Positions 14,097-23,681 of a stretch of DNA of 48,643 bases are shown one piece after another. Every line of letters starts with the position of its first letter. Position 1 is the first letter of the stretch. Both the position numbers and the translations under genes were made by a program. Source of the stretch: Desulfovibrio sp. (GTDB lineage Bacteria; Desulfobacterota; Desulfovibrionia; Desulfovibrionales; Desulfovibrionaceae); assembly GCA_017396005.1 (NCBI GenBank), contig JAFQNG010000073.1, positions 1-48,643 of the forward strand. The letters run 5' to 3'. Below the pieces are notes generated by a model. That model was not told where the DNA came from. It did not search any database and saw only the letters and a program-made list of their open reading frames with translations.

Positions 14097-15899
14097 CTAG
14101 CGTTCGCGCAGGGCGTTTTCCCTGGCTTTCAATATGGGTTTGAGGATGTAGTCCAGCACGGTTTTCTTGCCGATGAGGATGTCTGCCACCACCAGCATGC
14201 CCGGAATGATGGGCAGTATTTCGTTCTGATAGCGTATGGCCGTTTCGCCGGTGCGAACCTTGGCCAGATAGTAGTAATTGCCCTGTCTGTCTTCGATGGT
14301 GTCGGCGCTGATGTGCTCCAGTTTGCCGGACAGGCCGCCGTAGATGGAAAAGTCATAGGCCGATACCTTGATCATCACGTCCTGACCGGGTCGCAGAAAA
14401 GCCACATCCCTGGGCAGCACACGGGCTTCTACCAGCAATGTGTCGTCCAGGGGGACCAGATCCATGATGGGTTCGCCGGGCTTGACCACGCCGCCTACGG
14501 TCGTGATGTGTATCTGCTTGACCGTGCTGCGAACAGGTGCGCGCAGTTCTGTGCGTGTGACACGGTCACTGCCTGCCGACAGGGTCTCACGCAGGGAGGT
14601 CAGCTCCAGGCGGAGGTTATTGATCTCTTCGGTGACAGTGCTTTTCTGTTCGGCCTGTCGCGAGGCAATGCGCTGTACAGCCTCTTCGGCAGCTGCCTGG
14701 GCCCTGGGTATGCTGGCCGCCAGCATGTCCACCTGGCCCTGGAGTTCCACCACCTTCTGTTGCAGGCCCAGATATTCCATGCGGGAGAAATTGTTGCGCT
14801 GCACCAGCCTGCGGGCGGTCTCCTGCTGTTCCAGGGCAATGGCCAGGCTGCGGTCCAGCTGCATCTTGCGGGCACTCTGTTCTTCCACCTCATGGCGGCG
14901 CTGAACCTCCTGTGAACGGAGCACATCCAGCTCTGCTGCCAGCTGCTCCCGGCGAGAGGACCAGGCATTGCCTTCGTCCCGCACGATCTGCTGCAGGCGC
15001 GCAAGGCTTTCGCTGTCCAGGGCATGGCCCAGCAGCGCCTGTCCCCAGCGCGGAAGATCCGGCGGGAAGACAGGTTCGTTGTCCCGCAGTTCCGCTTCCA
15101 GTCGCAGGATGGCCATGCTGTTCTTCATGGCCTTGTTGACGGCATCTCGGTAGGCAGATTCGGCAAATTCATTGTCCAGTCGGGCCAGTATGGCGCCCTT
15201 TTCCACGATCTGATTTTCGTGCACCAGGACGGCCCGCAGTATGCCGCCTTCCAGATTCTGTATGGTCTGCGTGCGCTGCGAGCCCACCACTGAGCCTTCG
15301 GCATGGGTCACTTCGTCAATCTCGGCAAAGCCTGCCCAGACCAGCAGGCAGGCCAGCATGACAGCCACGCTTACCGAAAGCAGGCGTGCCCCGAAACGGG
15401 GCCGCCGGCTGAGTGCGGCGTCCAGCTCATGGGCAAACTGTATGTCGTCAGGGCTCAGGCCGCGCAGAGGGGCGTCCATGAGGGCAAAAAAGCCGGCCTG
15501 TCCGTCAGGGGCATCCTTGGGAGCGTCAGTACGCTCTTTTTTGCCGGTCAGGGATGCCCAGGCCAATTGCAGGGAGCGGCGCAGGGTGCGGTCAGGTTTC
15601 TGCTCCTGCGGGCCAGGGACAAAAATGCGCTGTATAAGCGGGGAAAGACGATCCAGCCATCGCCGGGAAGCCCGATTTGTCTCCTGAGCGGCAGGGGGTG
15701 CGGTCAGGTGTACAGGGAGGGCAGCGACTGGCTGTGTATTTTCTGTGGCCGGCATGGGCGTGCTGTCCAGCAGGAGGGCCGCAAAAGCGGCACTGCTGGC
15801 CCCGTTCATGCCGGGCATGGCATCAGTTGTCTCATGGCTGCGTCGGCTCTGCTCATTGTCCTGCACAGGAGGCTGTGTGGGGGAAGACGGTGTGCCCAT
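14097..15899 (-). CDS. lapC: Type I secretion membrane fusion protein (HlyD/LapC-like)
   Basis: The 600-aa adaptor links the inner-membrane exporter to the outer-membrane channel. Start at 15899 is set by a GGGAG ribosome binding site inside the end of the exporter gene (TGA-C-ATG). It has one transmembrane helix (about 171-191) followed by AEIDEVTHAEGSVV, a biotinyl-lipoyl-like beta domain, a long alpha-hairpin coiled coil (about 245-460) and the HlyD C-terminal domain (VVKPGEPIMDLVPLDDTLLV, GQDVMIKVSAYDFSIYGGL). The cytoplasmic N-terminus of about 170 residues, poor in structure and rich in P, A and Q, is far longer than in typical HlyD proteins. Confidence 0.9.
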   Translation of the reverse strand: MGTPSSPTQPPVQDNEQSRRSHETTDAMPGMNGASSAAFAALLLDSTPMPATENTQPVAALPVHLTAPPAAQETNRASRRWLDRLSPLIQRIFVPGPQEQKPDRTLRRSLQLAWASLTGKKERTDAPKDAPDGQAGFFALMDAPLRGLSPDDIQFAHELDAALSRRPRFGARLLSVSVAVMLACLLVWAGFAEIDEVTHAEGSVVGSQRTQTIQNLEGGILRAVLVHENQIVEKGAILARLDNEFAESAYRDAVNKAMKNSMAILRLEAELRDNEPVFPPDLPRWGQALLGHALDSESLARLQQIVRDEGNAWSSRREQLAAELDVLRSQEVQRRHEVEEQSARKMQLDRSLAIALEQQETARRLVQRNNFSRMEYLGLQQKVVELQGQVDMLAASIPRAQAAAEEAVQRIASRQAEQKSTVTEEINNLRLELTSLRETLSAGSDRVTRTELRAPVRSTVKQIHITTVGGVVKPGEPIMDLVPLDDTLLVEARVLPRDVAFLRPGQDVMIKVSAYDFSIYGGLSGKLEHISADTIEDRQGNYYYLAKVRTGETAIRYQNEILPIIPGMLVVADILIGKKTVLDYILKPILKARENALRER

Positions 15900-15900
15900 G

Positions 15901-18117
15901 TCACGCTCCCACAGCCGCAGTGCCGACCGCTGCTCCTGCGGAGACCGCAGGTTTTCTGCCCTGGCGCAAACGTTGCAGAACCTTGTCGCGCGGGCCATCC
16001 ATGCGTATGCGGCCTTCCTCCAGGACAATGAGACGGTCCACCATGCGCAGCATGGACAGGCGGTGCGTGATGAGGATGACCGTGCGCCCCTGCATGGCTT
16101 CGTTCAGGCGCTTTTGCAGCAGGAGTTCCGCATCGGTATCCATATTGCTGGTGGGCTCGTCCAGGATGAGCACATCAGGGTCGCGCACGAGGGAACGGGC
16201 CAGGGCCACGCTCTGCCGCTGCCCGCCCGAGAGGGCCTTGCCCTGTTCGCCCACCTGGGCTGCAAAACCGGCCGGGTCATCACGCAGAAAGCGCGTCACC
16301 CCGGCCAGTGTGGCAGCGCGCAGGATCATGTGGTCATTGATGGAGGGGTCATTGAGGGCAATATTGTCTCGTACAGTGCCGTAGAAGAGGGTCACTTCCT
16401 GCGGCAGCACGCCCACGCGACCGCGCAGATCCGAACCGGGGATCTGCCGGATGTCCACACCGCCGAATTTTACGGCACCTTCCGTAGGCTGATACAGGCC
16501 GAGCAACAGGCGTGACAGTGTGCTCTTGCCCGAACCCATGGGCCCGATGATGCCCACGCGCTCACCGGCCCGTATTTCCAGCGAGACCCTGTCCAGGGCC
16601 AGGCGCTGCCGGCCGGGGTAGGCAAAGGACACAGCCTCCATGCTGAAGGCGGGCGTCAGGGAGCCGAAATCCATGAGGGTACGTTCGGCCTGATTCTCCG
16701 AGGGCAGTTGCATGAGCATGTCCAGGGCCTTCAGGGCAATATGCGAATTCTGCAGGCGGGTGAGCAGACCGGCCAGCTGCAGCAGGGGGGCCATGATGCG
16801 GCCCACCAGAATATTGCAGCCGATGAGGGCTCCCATGGTCATGAGCCCTTCACCGATGCGGTATACCCCCCAGACGATCATGGCCACGGTCACCAGCTGG
16901 GTGACAAGCATGGAGGCAGCCACAGCAAGGCTGCTGTACTTGCGGGCCTCACTGGCAGAGCGGGCCGAATGCCCCACCACGTTTTCCCAGAGGCGCTGCA
17001 TACGGCTTTCTGCCATGCAGACCTTGATGGTTTCCAGACCGCTGACCATTTCTACCAGCAAGGCGTTTTTCTGCATGCCCTGTTTGTAGCCGGCCTCGGC
17101 ACTCAGACGCGAACGCCGCTGCAGCCAGAGGCCCACCAGCAGGAGCACGGGCACTGCCGCCAGGGGCAGGAGAGCCAGGGGGCCGCCCATGAAGGCCAGA
17201 AGGAAGACAAAGATGAACATGAAGGGCAGGTCAATGCAGGCCAGCAGGCTGGAAGAACTGAAAAATTCCCGCAGCTGCTCGAATTCGCGCAGATTGTTGA
17301 TGAGAGCACCGGTGGATTCGGGCTTTGCGTCCAGCCGCATGGTGAGCATCTTGTCCACCAGGGCGCTGGAAAGCACCACATCGGCATTGCGGCCGGCCAC
17401 ATCCACAAAATGCGTACGCAGTGAGGTCAGCAGAAAGTTGAAGGCATAGATGATGAGTATGCCCACAGCCAGTACCCAGAGGGTTTCCAGCGCATTGTTG
17501 GGCACTACCCGGTCATAGACATTCATGACAAAGAGGGGGCTGGCCACAGCCATGAGATTGATGACCAGGCTGGCCAGCGCCACATGACGGTAGATGGGCG
17601 CGTAAAAGGCCAGTACGTCCCAGAACCAGCGCTTACCCTTGGCAATGCTCAGTTTTTCCACCCTCTCCTGCGGAGCCTCGGCCACAGCGGCAAAGAGGGC
17701 ATAGCCCGAATAGTCCTCACGCAGGGCCTCCAGAGGGACGTCCTGCGGGCTGTCGCAGGTTTCGGGAAAAATGACACGGGCTGTGCTCTCGGTACGGGAG
17801 AGGAGGACGCAGGCTCTGTCTCTGGTCAGCAGCAGAATGCAGGGCAAGACCAGCGGGGATATGTCTTCCAGGTGCGGCCGGTACAGTATTCTGCCCGAGA
17901 GGCCTGCCTTGCGGGCAGCCCGCAGACAGGCCTGCGGTGTGACCCGGCTGCCTGAAAGTCCGGTCAGCAGGAACTGCGGTGAAACCGTCTTGCCGCGCAG
18001 GCGCAGGAGTACAGAAAGGCAGCGCAGCAGACCGGGCATGAAGTCCACATCAGAAGGCCGAAGCGGCCCCATGTCAGGCATGGGGCCGCTTTTCACAGGC
18101 GGCTCGTTTTGGGCCAT
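15901..18117 (-). CDS. lapB: Type I secretion ABC exporter (LapB-like)
   Basis: The 738-aa exporter pumps an RTX-type adhesin across both membranes. It has an N-terminal C39-like peptidase fold (about 20-150) lacking the catalytic Cys motif, the form that binds but does not cut substrate in LapB/HlyB-type exporters, then an ABC transmembrane domain with about six helices (about 172-460) and a nucleotide-binding domain (about 495-720) with Walker A GPMGSGKST, signature LSGGQRQ, Walker B VLILDEPTSNMD and the switch His in ITHRLS. It lies 12 bp after the TolC-like gene and 1 bp before lapC, as an operon. The expected giant adhesin gene is not adjacent. Confidence 0.92.
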   Translation of the reverse strand: MAQNEPPVKSGPMPDMGPLRPSDVDFMPGLLRCLSVLLRLRGKTVSPQFLLTGLSGSRVTPQACLRAARKAGLSGRILYRPHLEDISPLVLPCILLLTRDRACVLLSRTESTARVIFPETCDSPQDVPLEALREDYSGYALFAAVAEAPQERVEKLSIAKGKRWFWDVLAFYAPIYRHVALASLVINLMAVASPLFVMNVYDRVVPNNALETLWVLAVGILIIYAFNFLLTSLRTHFVDVAGRNADVVLSSALVDKMLTMRLDAKPESTGALINNLREFEQLREFFSSSSLLACIDLPFMFIFVFLLAFMGGPLALLPLAAVPVLLLVGLWLQRRSRLSAEAGYKQGMQKNALLVEMVSGLETIKVCMAESRMQRLWENVVGHSARSASEARKYSSLAVAASMLVTQLVTVAMIVWGVYRIGEGLMTMGALIGCNILVGRIMAPLLQLAGLLTRLQNSHIALKALDMLMQLPSENQAERTLMDFGSLTPAFSMEAVSFAYPGRQRLALDRVSLEIRAGERVGIIGPMGSGKSTLSRLLLGLYQPTEGAVKFGGVDIRQIPGSDLRGRVGVLPQEVTLFYGTVRDNIALNDPSINDHMILRAATLAGVTRFLRDDPAGFAAQVGEQGKALSGGQRQSVALARSLVRDPDVLILDEPTSNMDTDAELLLQKRLNEAMQGRTVILITHRLSMLRMVDRLIVLEEGRIRMDGPRDKVLQRLRQGRKPAVSAGAAVGTAAVGA

Positions 18118-18129
18118 GCCGTCTCCAGT

Positions 18130-19551
18130 TTAATTGAACCAGCCTGGTTCAAAGAATTCCCGCTGGTCAGCAGGGTCTTCCTTGGGCCTGTTCTCCAGTG
18201 GTGCCGTGTCAATGGAAAGGCCGGGCAGGAGCTCGCCTGTGAGAGCGCAGAGGCGATAGGCCCCAACCAGTATGTTGCCTTTAGCGGTTTCGGCCTGACT
18301 GGCCGAGTTGTAGAGCTCGCTCTCGGCGTCCAGTACGTCCAGCAGACTGCGTGTGCCCAGAAGAAACTGCTCCTGATAGGCGCTGCGGGTATACTGATTG
18401 TACTCCACAGCCCGGGAATAGAGCTTGTGCTGTTCCTGCGCGGCTAAGTAGTTGATCCAGGTGCTGTCAATGTCCAGCTTGAGGTCTTCAGCGTAATTGT
18501 ACATGAGCTGACGCGACTGGCGGATACGCGCTGAAGCGGCCTTGCGTTCTGCCACATCTGCCCCGCTGTTGAAGACATTCCAGCGCATGACGCCCAAGAC
18601 ATCAAAGCTGTAGACATAGCGGTCGTCAGCCCCGCCCCGGTCCGTATAGTCAGGCCCGGCCTCCAGGGTGAAGTGCGGATAGAAAGTGGATTCCGCCAGC
18701 TCCTTGTCTGCCTGCAGGGCGCGTATGTCCTGCAGATAAGCGGCCAGTTTGGGATTGTGCTTGAGGGCCAGCTCATAGACGCTGGAAGGATTCTTGAAGG
18801 TCTGTGGCGGCATGGGCACGGCCTTGAGCTTGATGGCGGCAGGAAGACCGGTGAGGCGGGTATACGTCTCTTCAGCAACCGCAAGGGCGGCTCGCACTTC
18901 AGACAGGCCTGACTCTGCCCTGGCCAGACGGGACTGGGCCTGACTCACATCAGCGGCCGTGTCTGCCCCCAGAGAGGCACGGTCCTGCGCTTGGCCCAGA
19001 ATGCTTCTGTGGCGCTGTACATTGCGTTCGGCCAGGGCGCAGATGGCCCGTTGGCGCAGGAGGTCAATATGGGCAATGATGCCGTCCAGCGAAAGGGAGG
19101 TTGCCGTATCGAACACCCGGGCCCTGACCGAATCCAGTGTGGAGCGGGCACTGCGCACACGCGAGCGCGTGGCAAAACCGTCCCATATGGGCTGTACGAG
19201 ACGGGCGCTGATGCCCAGGAGGCCGTACATCCTCTTGTCCAGGTCCTGGTTTCTGGTGGTGCTGTCGCTGAGCAGGCTGCCACCGGCACGACCCTCTACG
19301 TCCACACGCGGGCCGAAGCCTGCCCGGGCGCGCTCCACTTCATGGGTCAGCACCTGACGGTTTTCCTGTATTTCTCGCAGACTGCGGTGTGTGCGCAACA
19401 CACCGTAGATGCTGTCCTTGACACTCAGGGCCTGGCCTGGCGGAGGCGGGGGCGGGTAGTCTGGCGCTGTGCGTGCAGTGCCGGTGGCAGAAAAGGCTGG
19501 AAAGGGCGATCCCACAAGGAAGATCAGCAGGCAGGCAGATATGAGACGCAT
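18130..19551 (-). CDS. lapE: TolC-like outer-membrane channel (LapE-like)
   Basis: A 473-aa outer-membrane efflux protein, start at 19551 (MRLISACLL) after an ACGAGG ribosome binding site. Residues 1-21 are a signal peptide. The rest shows the duplicated OEP pattern of long helices and short strands (for example RARAGFGPRVDVEGRAG early; FYPHFTLEAGPDYTDRGG later), ending in a Pro-rich and acidic tail. It is the first gene of the secretion operon. The 234-bp region upstream (19552-19785) must hold the operon promoter; TTGAAA on the minus strand near 19695 is a weak -35 candidate, with no clear -10. Confidence 0.9.
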   Translation of the reverse strand: MRLISACLLIFLVGSPFPAFSATGTARTAPDYPPPPPPGQALSVKDSIYGVLRTHRSLREIQENRQVLTHEVERARAGFGPRVDVEGRAGGSLLSDSTTRNQDLDKRMYGLLGISARLVQPIWDGFATRSRVRSARSTLDSVRARVFDTATSLSLDGIIAHIDLLRQRAICALAERNVQRHRSILGQAQDRASLGADTAADVSQAQSRLARAESGLSEVRAALAVAEETYTRLTGLPAAIKLKAVPMPPQTFKNPSSVYELALKHNPKLAAYLQDIRALQADKELAESTFYPHFTLEAGPDYTDRGGADDRYVYSFDVLGVMRWNVFNSGADVAERKAASARIRQSRQLMYNYAEDLKLDIDSTWINYLAAQEQHKLYSRAVEYNQYTRSAYQEQFLLGTRSLLDVLDAESELYNSASQAETAKGNILVGAYRLCALTGELLPGLSIDTAPLENRPKEDPADQREFFEPGWFN

Positions 19552-19785
19552 AAAGACCTCGTGACATTTGCTCTCTGCGCGATATGCCGACAAAACGTCC
19601 ACATCGCCGCAGACAAGGCTAGCGGCAATGGCATATTGCAGAGACCGCGAGATTCCCGGTACTTTTTTAGCATGACACACTTATGTATTCTTTTCAATTG
19701 CCCTGTCTGCGTATACTGGCAGTAGCCCATACTGGCCCAATCCTGTATGAGAAATGATCAGGGTGAAGTGTGATGGCAGCAGATG

Positions 19786-21330
19786 TCAGGACAGGCTATG
19801 TGCCGCTGCCAGTGGCAGATGGGCTGCTGGGGAGATGATTTCAAGCCGCCCATCAACCATGCGGGCCCCACGGTTGATGCACAGGGGCGCGTCTTCCCCA
19901 TAGTGTGATACCATGACCATGTGCAGGCCTGTGGCAGCAAGCTGATCCAGCAGGGCCAGATAATGGTCGCGGGCCTGCGTGTCCAGATTGGAGCAGGGCT
20001 CGTCCAGCAGCAGAATGTCAGGCCTGCCCACCAGGGCGCGGGCCAGAAAGAGACGGCGCAGCTGGCCGCTGGAGAGGCGTTGTATGGAGGCTGTTGCCAG
20101 CATGCGGCTTTCTTCTGCTCCCAGCAGACTGTCCATGATTGCGCGTGCCTCTGCTGTTTCGGCCTGGCTGAAATCCCGGTAGATGCCCACGCTGTTGTCA
20201 AAACCGGAGCAGACCAGCTCCAGCCCAGTGAGGGGATAGTCGTACAGGGCCTGGCTGAGATCCGACACCAGCCGTATCCCGCGGCGTATCTGTGCCAGAT
20301 TTTTCGCCATACATCCCTGTCCCGGCAGGAAACGCTCTATACTGCCGCCGGCAGCAGCAAATTCGTCTCCGGCCAGCAGACGTAAAAGAGTGGATTTGCC
20401 CGAACCGTTGGCCCCGCAGATGCGCCAGTGCTCGCCCTGATGCATGCTCCAGTGGATGTCATGCAATACTTTGTGTCTGTCAACGTATACAGAGACATTT
20501 TTCAGACGAAAGAGTGCGTGTGGACCGATGACGGCAGGGACAAGAGATTCGCGTGGCTCGGTGCAGCGCATCGTTTCTGTGCTTGTTCGGCGCAGAGCCG
20601 GCGCTGTGGCCAGCAGTTGCCCCTGATCCAGCCAGCGCCGTTCGCAACACCATGATGGTATCTGCTCTGGACGATGGGCTGTAAAGATGACGGTGGTCTG
20701 TGCGCTGTGGCTCTCCAGCAGATCAAAAAAGGCGTTGCGATGGGCAGCGTCCAGACCGTCGCAGCATTCGTCCAGCAGGAGTAGCCGTGGCGCGCGCATA
20801 AGTGCCCGCCCCAGCAGAAGGGTGCGCAGCTGCCCCTGCGAGAGGGTGGGCAGGCTGCGTTTCAGAAGATGCTCAGCCCGCAGCTGTCGGGCCAGGGCCT
20901 CGGCAAGGGCATGCTGTGCGGCAGGCGGGCGACTGTAGAGCAGTGGTGTATCTGCAAGGCCTGTGAGGAGAATATCAAGGCCGTTGATATCCCAGGCCTG
21001 ACGCTGCCACTGTTCCTGCTGTGCGGGAGAAACCAGAGCCGATATGGCACGCCCGGCCAGCAGCGATGTTTCCGGGCCCTGCGCCGTATGCCAGACAATA
21101 CGACCGGTTGCGGGCCACAGCTCTCCATGCAGCAGGCGCAGTAGCGTGGACTTGCCAGAGCCATTGGGGCCCAGCAGGGCACAGTGCCCGCCATTTTCCA
21201 TCTGCCAGGTGATATGGTGCAGTATGGTGCGGCGTTCTCTGTCACCCGGCAGAAAGAGACTCACTCCTTCCAGGGTGACCAGCGGTCCGGTGGAGAAGGA
21301 TGCAGGGCAGGGCGGTGCACCAGCAGACAC
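19786..21330 (-). CDS. ModF-like protein with two ABC ATPase domains
   Basis: A 514-aa soluble protein with two ABC nucleotide-binding domains in tandem. The first has Walker A GPNGSGKS (54-61), signature LSQGQLR (from 163) and Walker B LLLLDECCDGLD; the second has Walker A GANGSGKS (306-313), signature LSSGQLRR and Walker B ILLLDEPCSNLD. No membrane domain is present. This is the layout of ModF/PhrA, an ATPase of unclear role linked to molybdate genes in enterobacteria. No molybdate transporter is next to it; it sits 12 bp after a PHP phosphatase gene. The family is clear, the substrate is not. Confidence 0.82.
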   Translation of the reverse strand: MSAGAPPCPASFSTGPLVTLEGVSLFLPGDRERRTILHHITWQMENGGHCALLGPNGSGKSTLLRLLHGELWPATGRIVWHTAQGPETSLLAGRAISALVSPAQQEQWQRQAWDINGLDILLTGLADTPLLYSRPPAAQHALAEALARQLRAEHLLKRSLPTLSQGQLRTLLLGRALMRAPRLLLLDECCDGLDAAHRNAFFDLLESHSAQTTVIFTAHRPEQIPSWCCERRWLDQGQLLATAPALRRTSTETMRCTEPRESLVPAVIGPHALFRLKNVSVYVDRHKVLHDIHWSMHQGEHWRICGANGSGKSTLLRLLAGDEFAAAGGSIERFLPGQGCMAKNLAQIRRGIRLVSDLSQALYDYPLTGLELVCSGFDNSVGIYRDFSQAETAEARAIMDSLLGAEESRMLATASIQRLSSGQLRRLFLARALVGRPDILLLDEPCSNLDTQARDHYLALLDQLAATGLHMVMVSHYGEDAPLCINRGARMVDGRLEIISPAAHLPLAAAHSLS

Positions 21331-21342
21331 AGGGCCTCCGGA

Positions 21343-22179
21343 TCAGATGGGCATGCGGGTTACACGGCCACGATCAAAAAGCACATGTTCCCTGAAACCA
21401 AAGGCTTTGGCATAGGAAGCCAGACGGGCAAAGCCGTAGGCCACGTCATCCACGCCGTGGGCGTCAGAGGCAAAACTGATGGGTATGTGCAGTTCTGCTG
21501 CCATGCGCATGATGAGGGGCGCAGGATATATTTCCCGGCAGGCTTTGCGCAGACCTGCTGAAGAGACTTCCATGGCCATGCCCGCATCGCGCAGTACTGT
21601 CAGGCACTGGCGTACGCGATCCTGGCTTTCCGGCCTGTCCAGCCAGATATGGAACTGCTCCACCGAGAAGATTTTGATGAGGTCAGGATGGGCAGCTATC
21701 TGAAAAAGCCCTGAGCGCAGCATGGTTTCCCATGCGTCAAAATAGGATGTATACCATGCCTCACATTCTTCCTGTGAAGCCTGCTTCCATGGCCCTGCGC
21801 CGTCGTCGAAACCCCAGTGACCGATAAAGTGCACACTGCCGATAAGGTAGTCAAAATCAAAGGCCTGGCAGGCCCTGCGTACATAGTCTTCCTGTCCTTC
21901 CAGCCAGTCCATCTCCATACCGAAAAGCACACGGCAGAGGCCGCGCGCACCTTCCTGTGGCGCAGCCCTGAGCTCCAGAACCTCGCTGACATAATCAGGC
22001 AGATGACGGTTCAGGTGATCACGGTATTCATGCAGATAGTCAAAGCCCTCTGGTCGCGGCGAATGCTCGGAAAAGCCGAATACGGTCAAACCTTGCTGCA
22101 GGGCTGCTGTGTACATGGCGGCCGGCGTGTCGGCCCCGTGCGAATATTTTGTATGGCTATGCAGGTCTGTGTGTATCAT
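21343..22179 (-). CDS. hisK: PHP-family histidinol-phosphatase
   Basis: The 278-aa protein is a PHP-fold metal hydrolase of the HisK type, which removes phosphate from histidinol phosphate in the next-to-last part of histidine synthesis. Metal-binding motifs are visible: HTDLHSHTKYSHG at residues 3-15, the Glu of FGMEMDWLEG, GSVHFIGHW, the His of AAHPDLIK, and the closing SFASDAHG. No other his gene is nearby. It heads a two-gene unit with the ModF-like gene (12-bp gap). Related PHP enzymes hydrolyse other phosphoesters, so the substrate is likely rather than proven. Confidence 0.8.
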   Translation of the reverse strand: MIHTDLHSHTKYSHGADTPAAMYTAALQQGLTVFGFSEHSPRPEGFDYLHEYRDHLNRHLPDYVSEVLELRAAPQEGARGLCRVLFGMEMDWLEGQEDYVRRACQAFDFDYLIGSVHFIGHWGFDDGAGPWKQASQEECEAWYTSYFDAWETMLRSGLFQIAAHPDLIKIFSVEQFHIWLDRPESQDRVRQCLTVLRDAGMAMEVSSAGLRKACREIYPAPLIMRMAAELHIPISFASDAHGVDDVAYGFARLASYAKAFGFREHVLFDRGRVTRMPI

Positions 22180-22214
22180 GGGCTATGGATAGCCTTTTCT
22201 GTAGTCTGATGCAA

Positions 22215-22238
22215 GAGAGCCGCCCGCAGGCGGCTCTC
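22215..22238 (-). terminator. Hairpin after nfnB
   Basis: A perfect 10-bp stem (22215-22224 with 22229-22238) closed by a 4-nt loop, lying about 25 bp downstream of the nfnB stop on the minus strand. The downstream bases are only modestly T-rich. It probably ends the nfnAB message before the hisK-like gene. Confidence 0.6.
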
Positions 22239-22262
22239 CAAAGCAGGGCTGGCGCGAAAAGA

Positions 22263-23681
22263 TTAGGCAGTCAGGCGCTTCACGATTTCCTGCCCGGCCT
22301 TGCGGCCCGCACCCATAGCCAGGATGACCGTGGCTGCGCCGGTGACAATGTCTCCCCCCGCAAAGACATTGGGGATGGAGGTTTCGCCGGTTTCTTCATT
22401 GACTTCAATATAGCCCCATTTGTTCTGTGCCAGATCAGGTGTGGCATCCAGCAGAATGGGGTTAGAGCGTGTGCCCAGGGCCACGATAGCCAGGTCAGTG
22501 GGCAGGTCGTAGACAGCGCCTTCCACGGGCACAGGGCGGCGGCGACCAGAGGCGTCAGGTTCACCCAGCTCCATTTTCTGCAGGGTGACGGACTGCAGGC
22601 GCATTTCGGCGTCACCGTTGAAGCGCAAGGGTGACGCCAGCATGGCGAACTGCACGCCTTCCTCCTCAGCGTGTTCGATTTCTTCATGACGGGCGGGCAT
22701 TTCAGCTCTGGTGCGACGGTAGACGATGTGCACGCTTTCAGCGCCCATGCGCAGAGCAGTACGGGCCGCGTCCATGGCTACGTTGCCTGCACCGAATACA
22801 GTGACATTTTTGCCCGGGAAGGCCGGTGTATCCTGTCTGGGGAAGTCATAGGCCCGGCCCAGATTGACGCGCGTCAGGTATTCGTTGGCCGAGAAGACGC
22901 CCACCAGATTCTCGCCAGGCACACCCAGGAAGACCGGCAGGCCTGCGCCTACGCCGATGAAGATGGCATCATAGTCCTTACGCAGGTCAGCCACGTCCAG
23001 AGTGCGTCCGCCCACGCTGTTGAGGTGAAAGTTCACCCCGGCATGGGCAAGACCATTGACTTCTGTAGCCACCACGTTCTTGGGCAGACGGAAGGCCGGG
23101 ATACCGTAGATGAGCACACCCCCAGGTTCGTGCAGGGCCTCGAACACATCGACCTTGAGCCCCGCAGCGGCACAGACGCCCGCACAGGTGAGGGAGGCCG
23201 GGCCCGAGCCGATACAGGCTATCTTTTTGCCGGGGATGGGCCGGGCGCAGGCATTGGTGCCTGTCACCTGCTCACAGGCAGTGGAGGCAATATAAGTATC
23301 GGCCACATAGCGTTCCAGACGGCCGATGGCCACAGGCTGGCCCTTGGCATTGAGGATACACTTGCCTTCGCATTGATTTTCCTGGGGGCAGACACGTCCA
23401 CAGACTGCAGGCAGACTGTTGGTGGACTTGATAATACGGTAGGCGGCATCCATATTGCCGCGTGCTACCTCGGCGATAAAATCACGGATAGGCACTTCTA
23501 CCGGGCAGCCGCTCACGCACAGGGGCTTTTTGCACTGCAGACAGCGATCAGCCTCCTGCATGGCCATTTCACGGGTATAGCCCAAGGCCACCTCGTCAAA
23601 GTTGGTACGGCGCACATCAGCGGGCTGACAGGGCATGTCGACCCGGGGGGCAATGGTTTTCTTGGTTTTCTTAGTTTCCAT
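22263..23681 (-). CDS. nfnB: NfnB: large subunit of ferredoxin:NADP transhydrogenase
   Basis: This 472-aa protein is a GltD-like flavoprotein. With NfnA it forms the electron-bifurcating NADH-dependent reduced ferredoxin:NADP+ oxidoreductase. The N-terminus carries two [4Fe-4S] sites: C47, C50, C55, C59 and C94, C98, C104, C108. A dinucleotide fold (GSGPAS, about 164) binds FAD and a second (VFGAGNVAMD) binds NADPH. Start at 23681 overlaps the end of nfnA by 11 bp. The absence of a large glutamate synthase gene and the pairing with the nfnA-type gene favour Nfn over GltD; a SudAB sulfide dehydrogenase is the homologous alternative. Confidence 0.85.
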   Translation of the reverse strand: METKKTKKTIAPRVDMPCQPADVRRTNFDEVALGYTREMAMQEADRCLQCKKPLCVSGCPVEVPIRDFIAEVARGNMDAAYRIIKSTNSLPAVCGRVCPQENQCEGKCILNAKGQPVAIGRLERYVADTYIASTACEQVTGTNACARPIPGKKIACIGSGPASLTCAGVCAAAGLKVDVFEALHEPGGVLIYGIPAFRLPKNVVATEVNGLAHAGVNFHLNSVGGRTLDVADLRKDYDAIFIGVGAGLPVFLGVPGENLVGVFSANEYLTRVNLGRAYDFPRQDTPAFPGKNVTVFGAGNVAMDAARTALRMGAESVHIVYRRTRAEMPARHEEIEHAEEEGVQFAMLASPLRFNGDAEMRLQSVTLQKMELGEPDASGRRRPVPVEGAVYDLPTDLAIVALGTRSNPILLDATPDLAQNKWGYIEVNEETGETSIPNVFAGGDIVTGAATVILAMGAGRKAGQEIVKRLTA

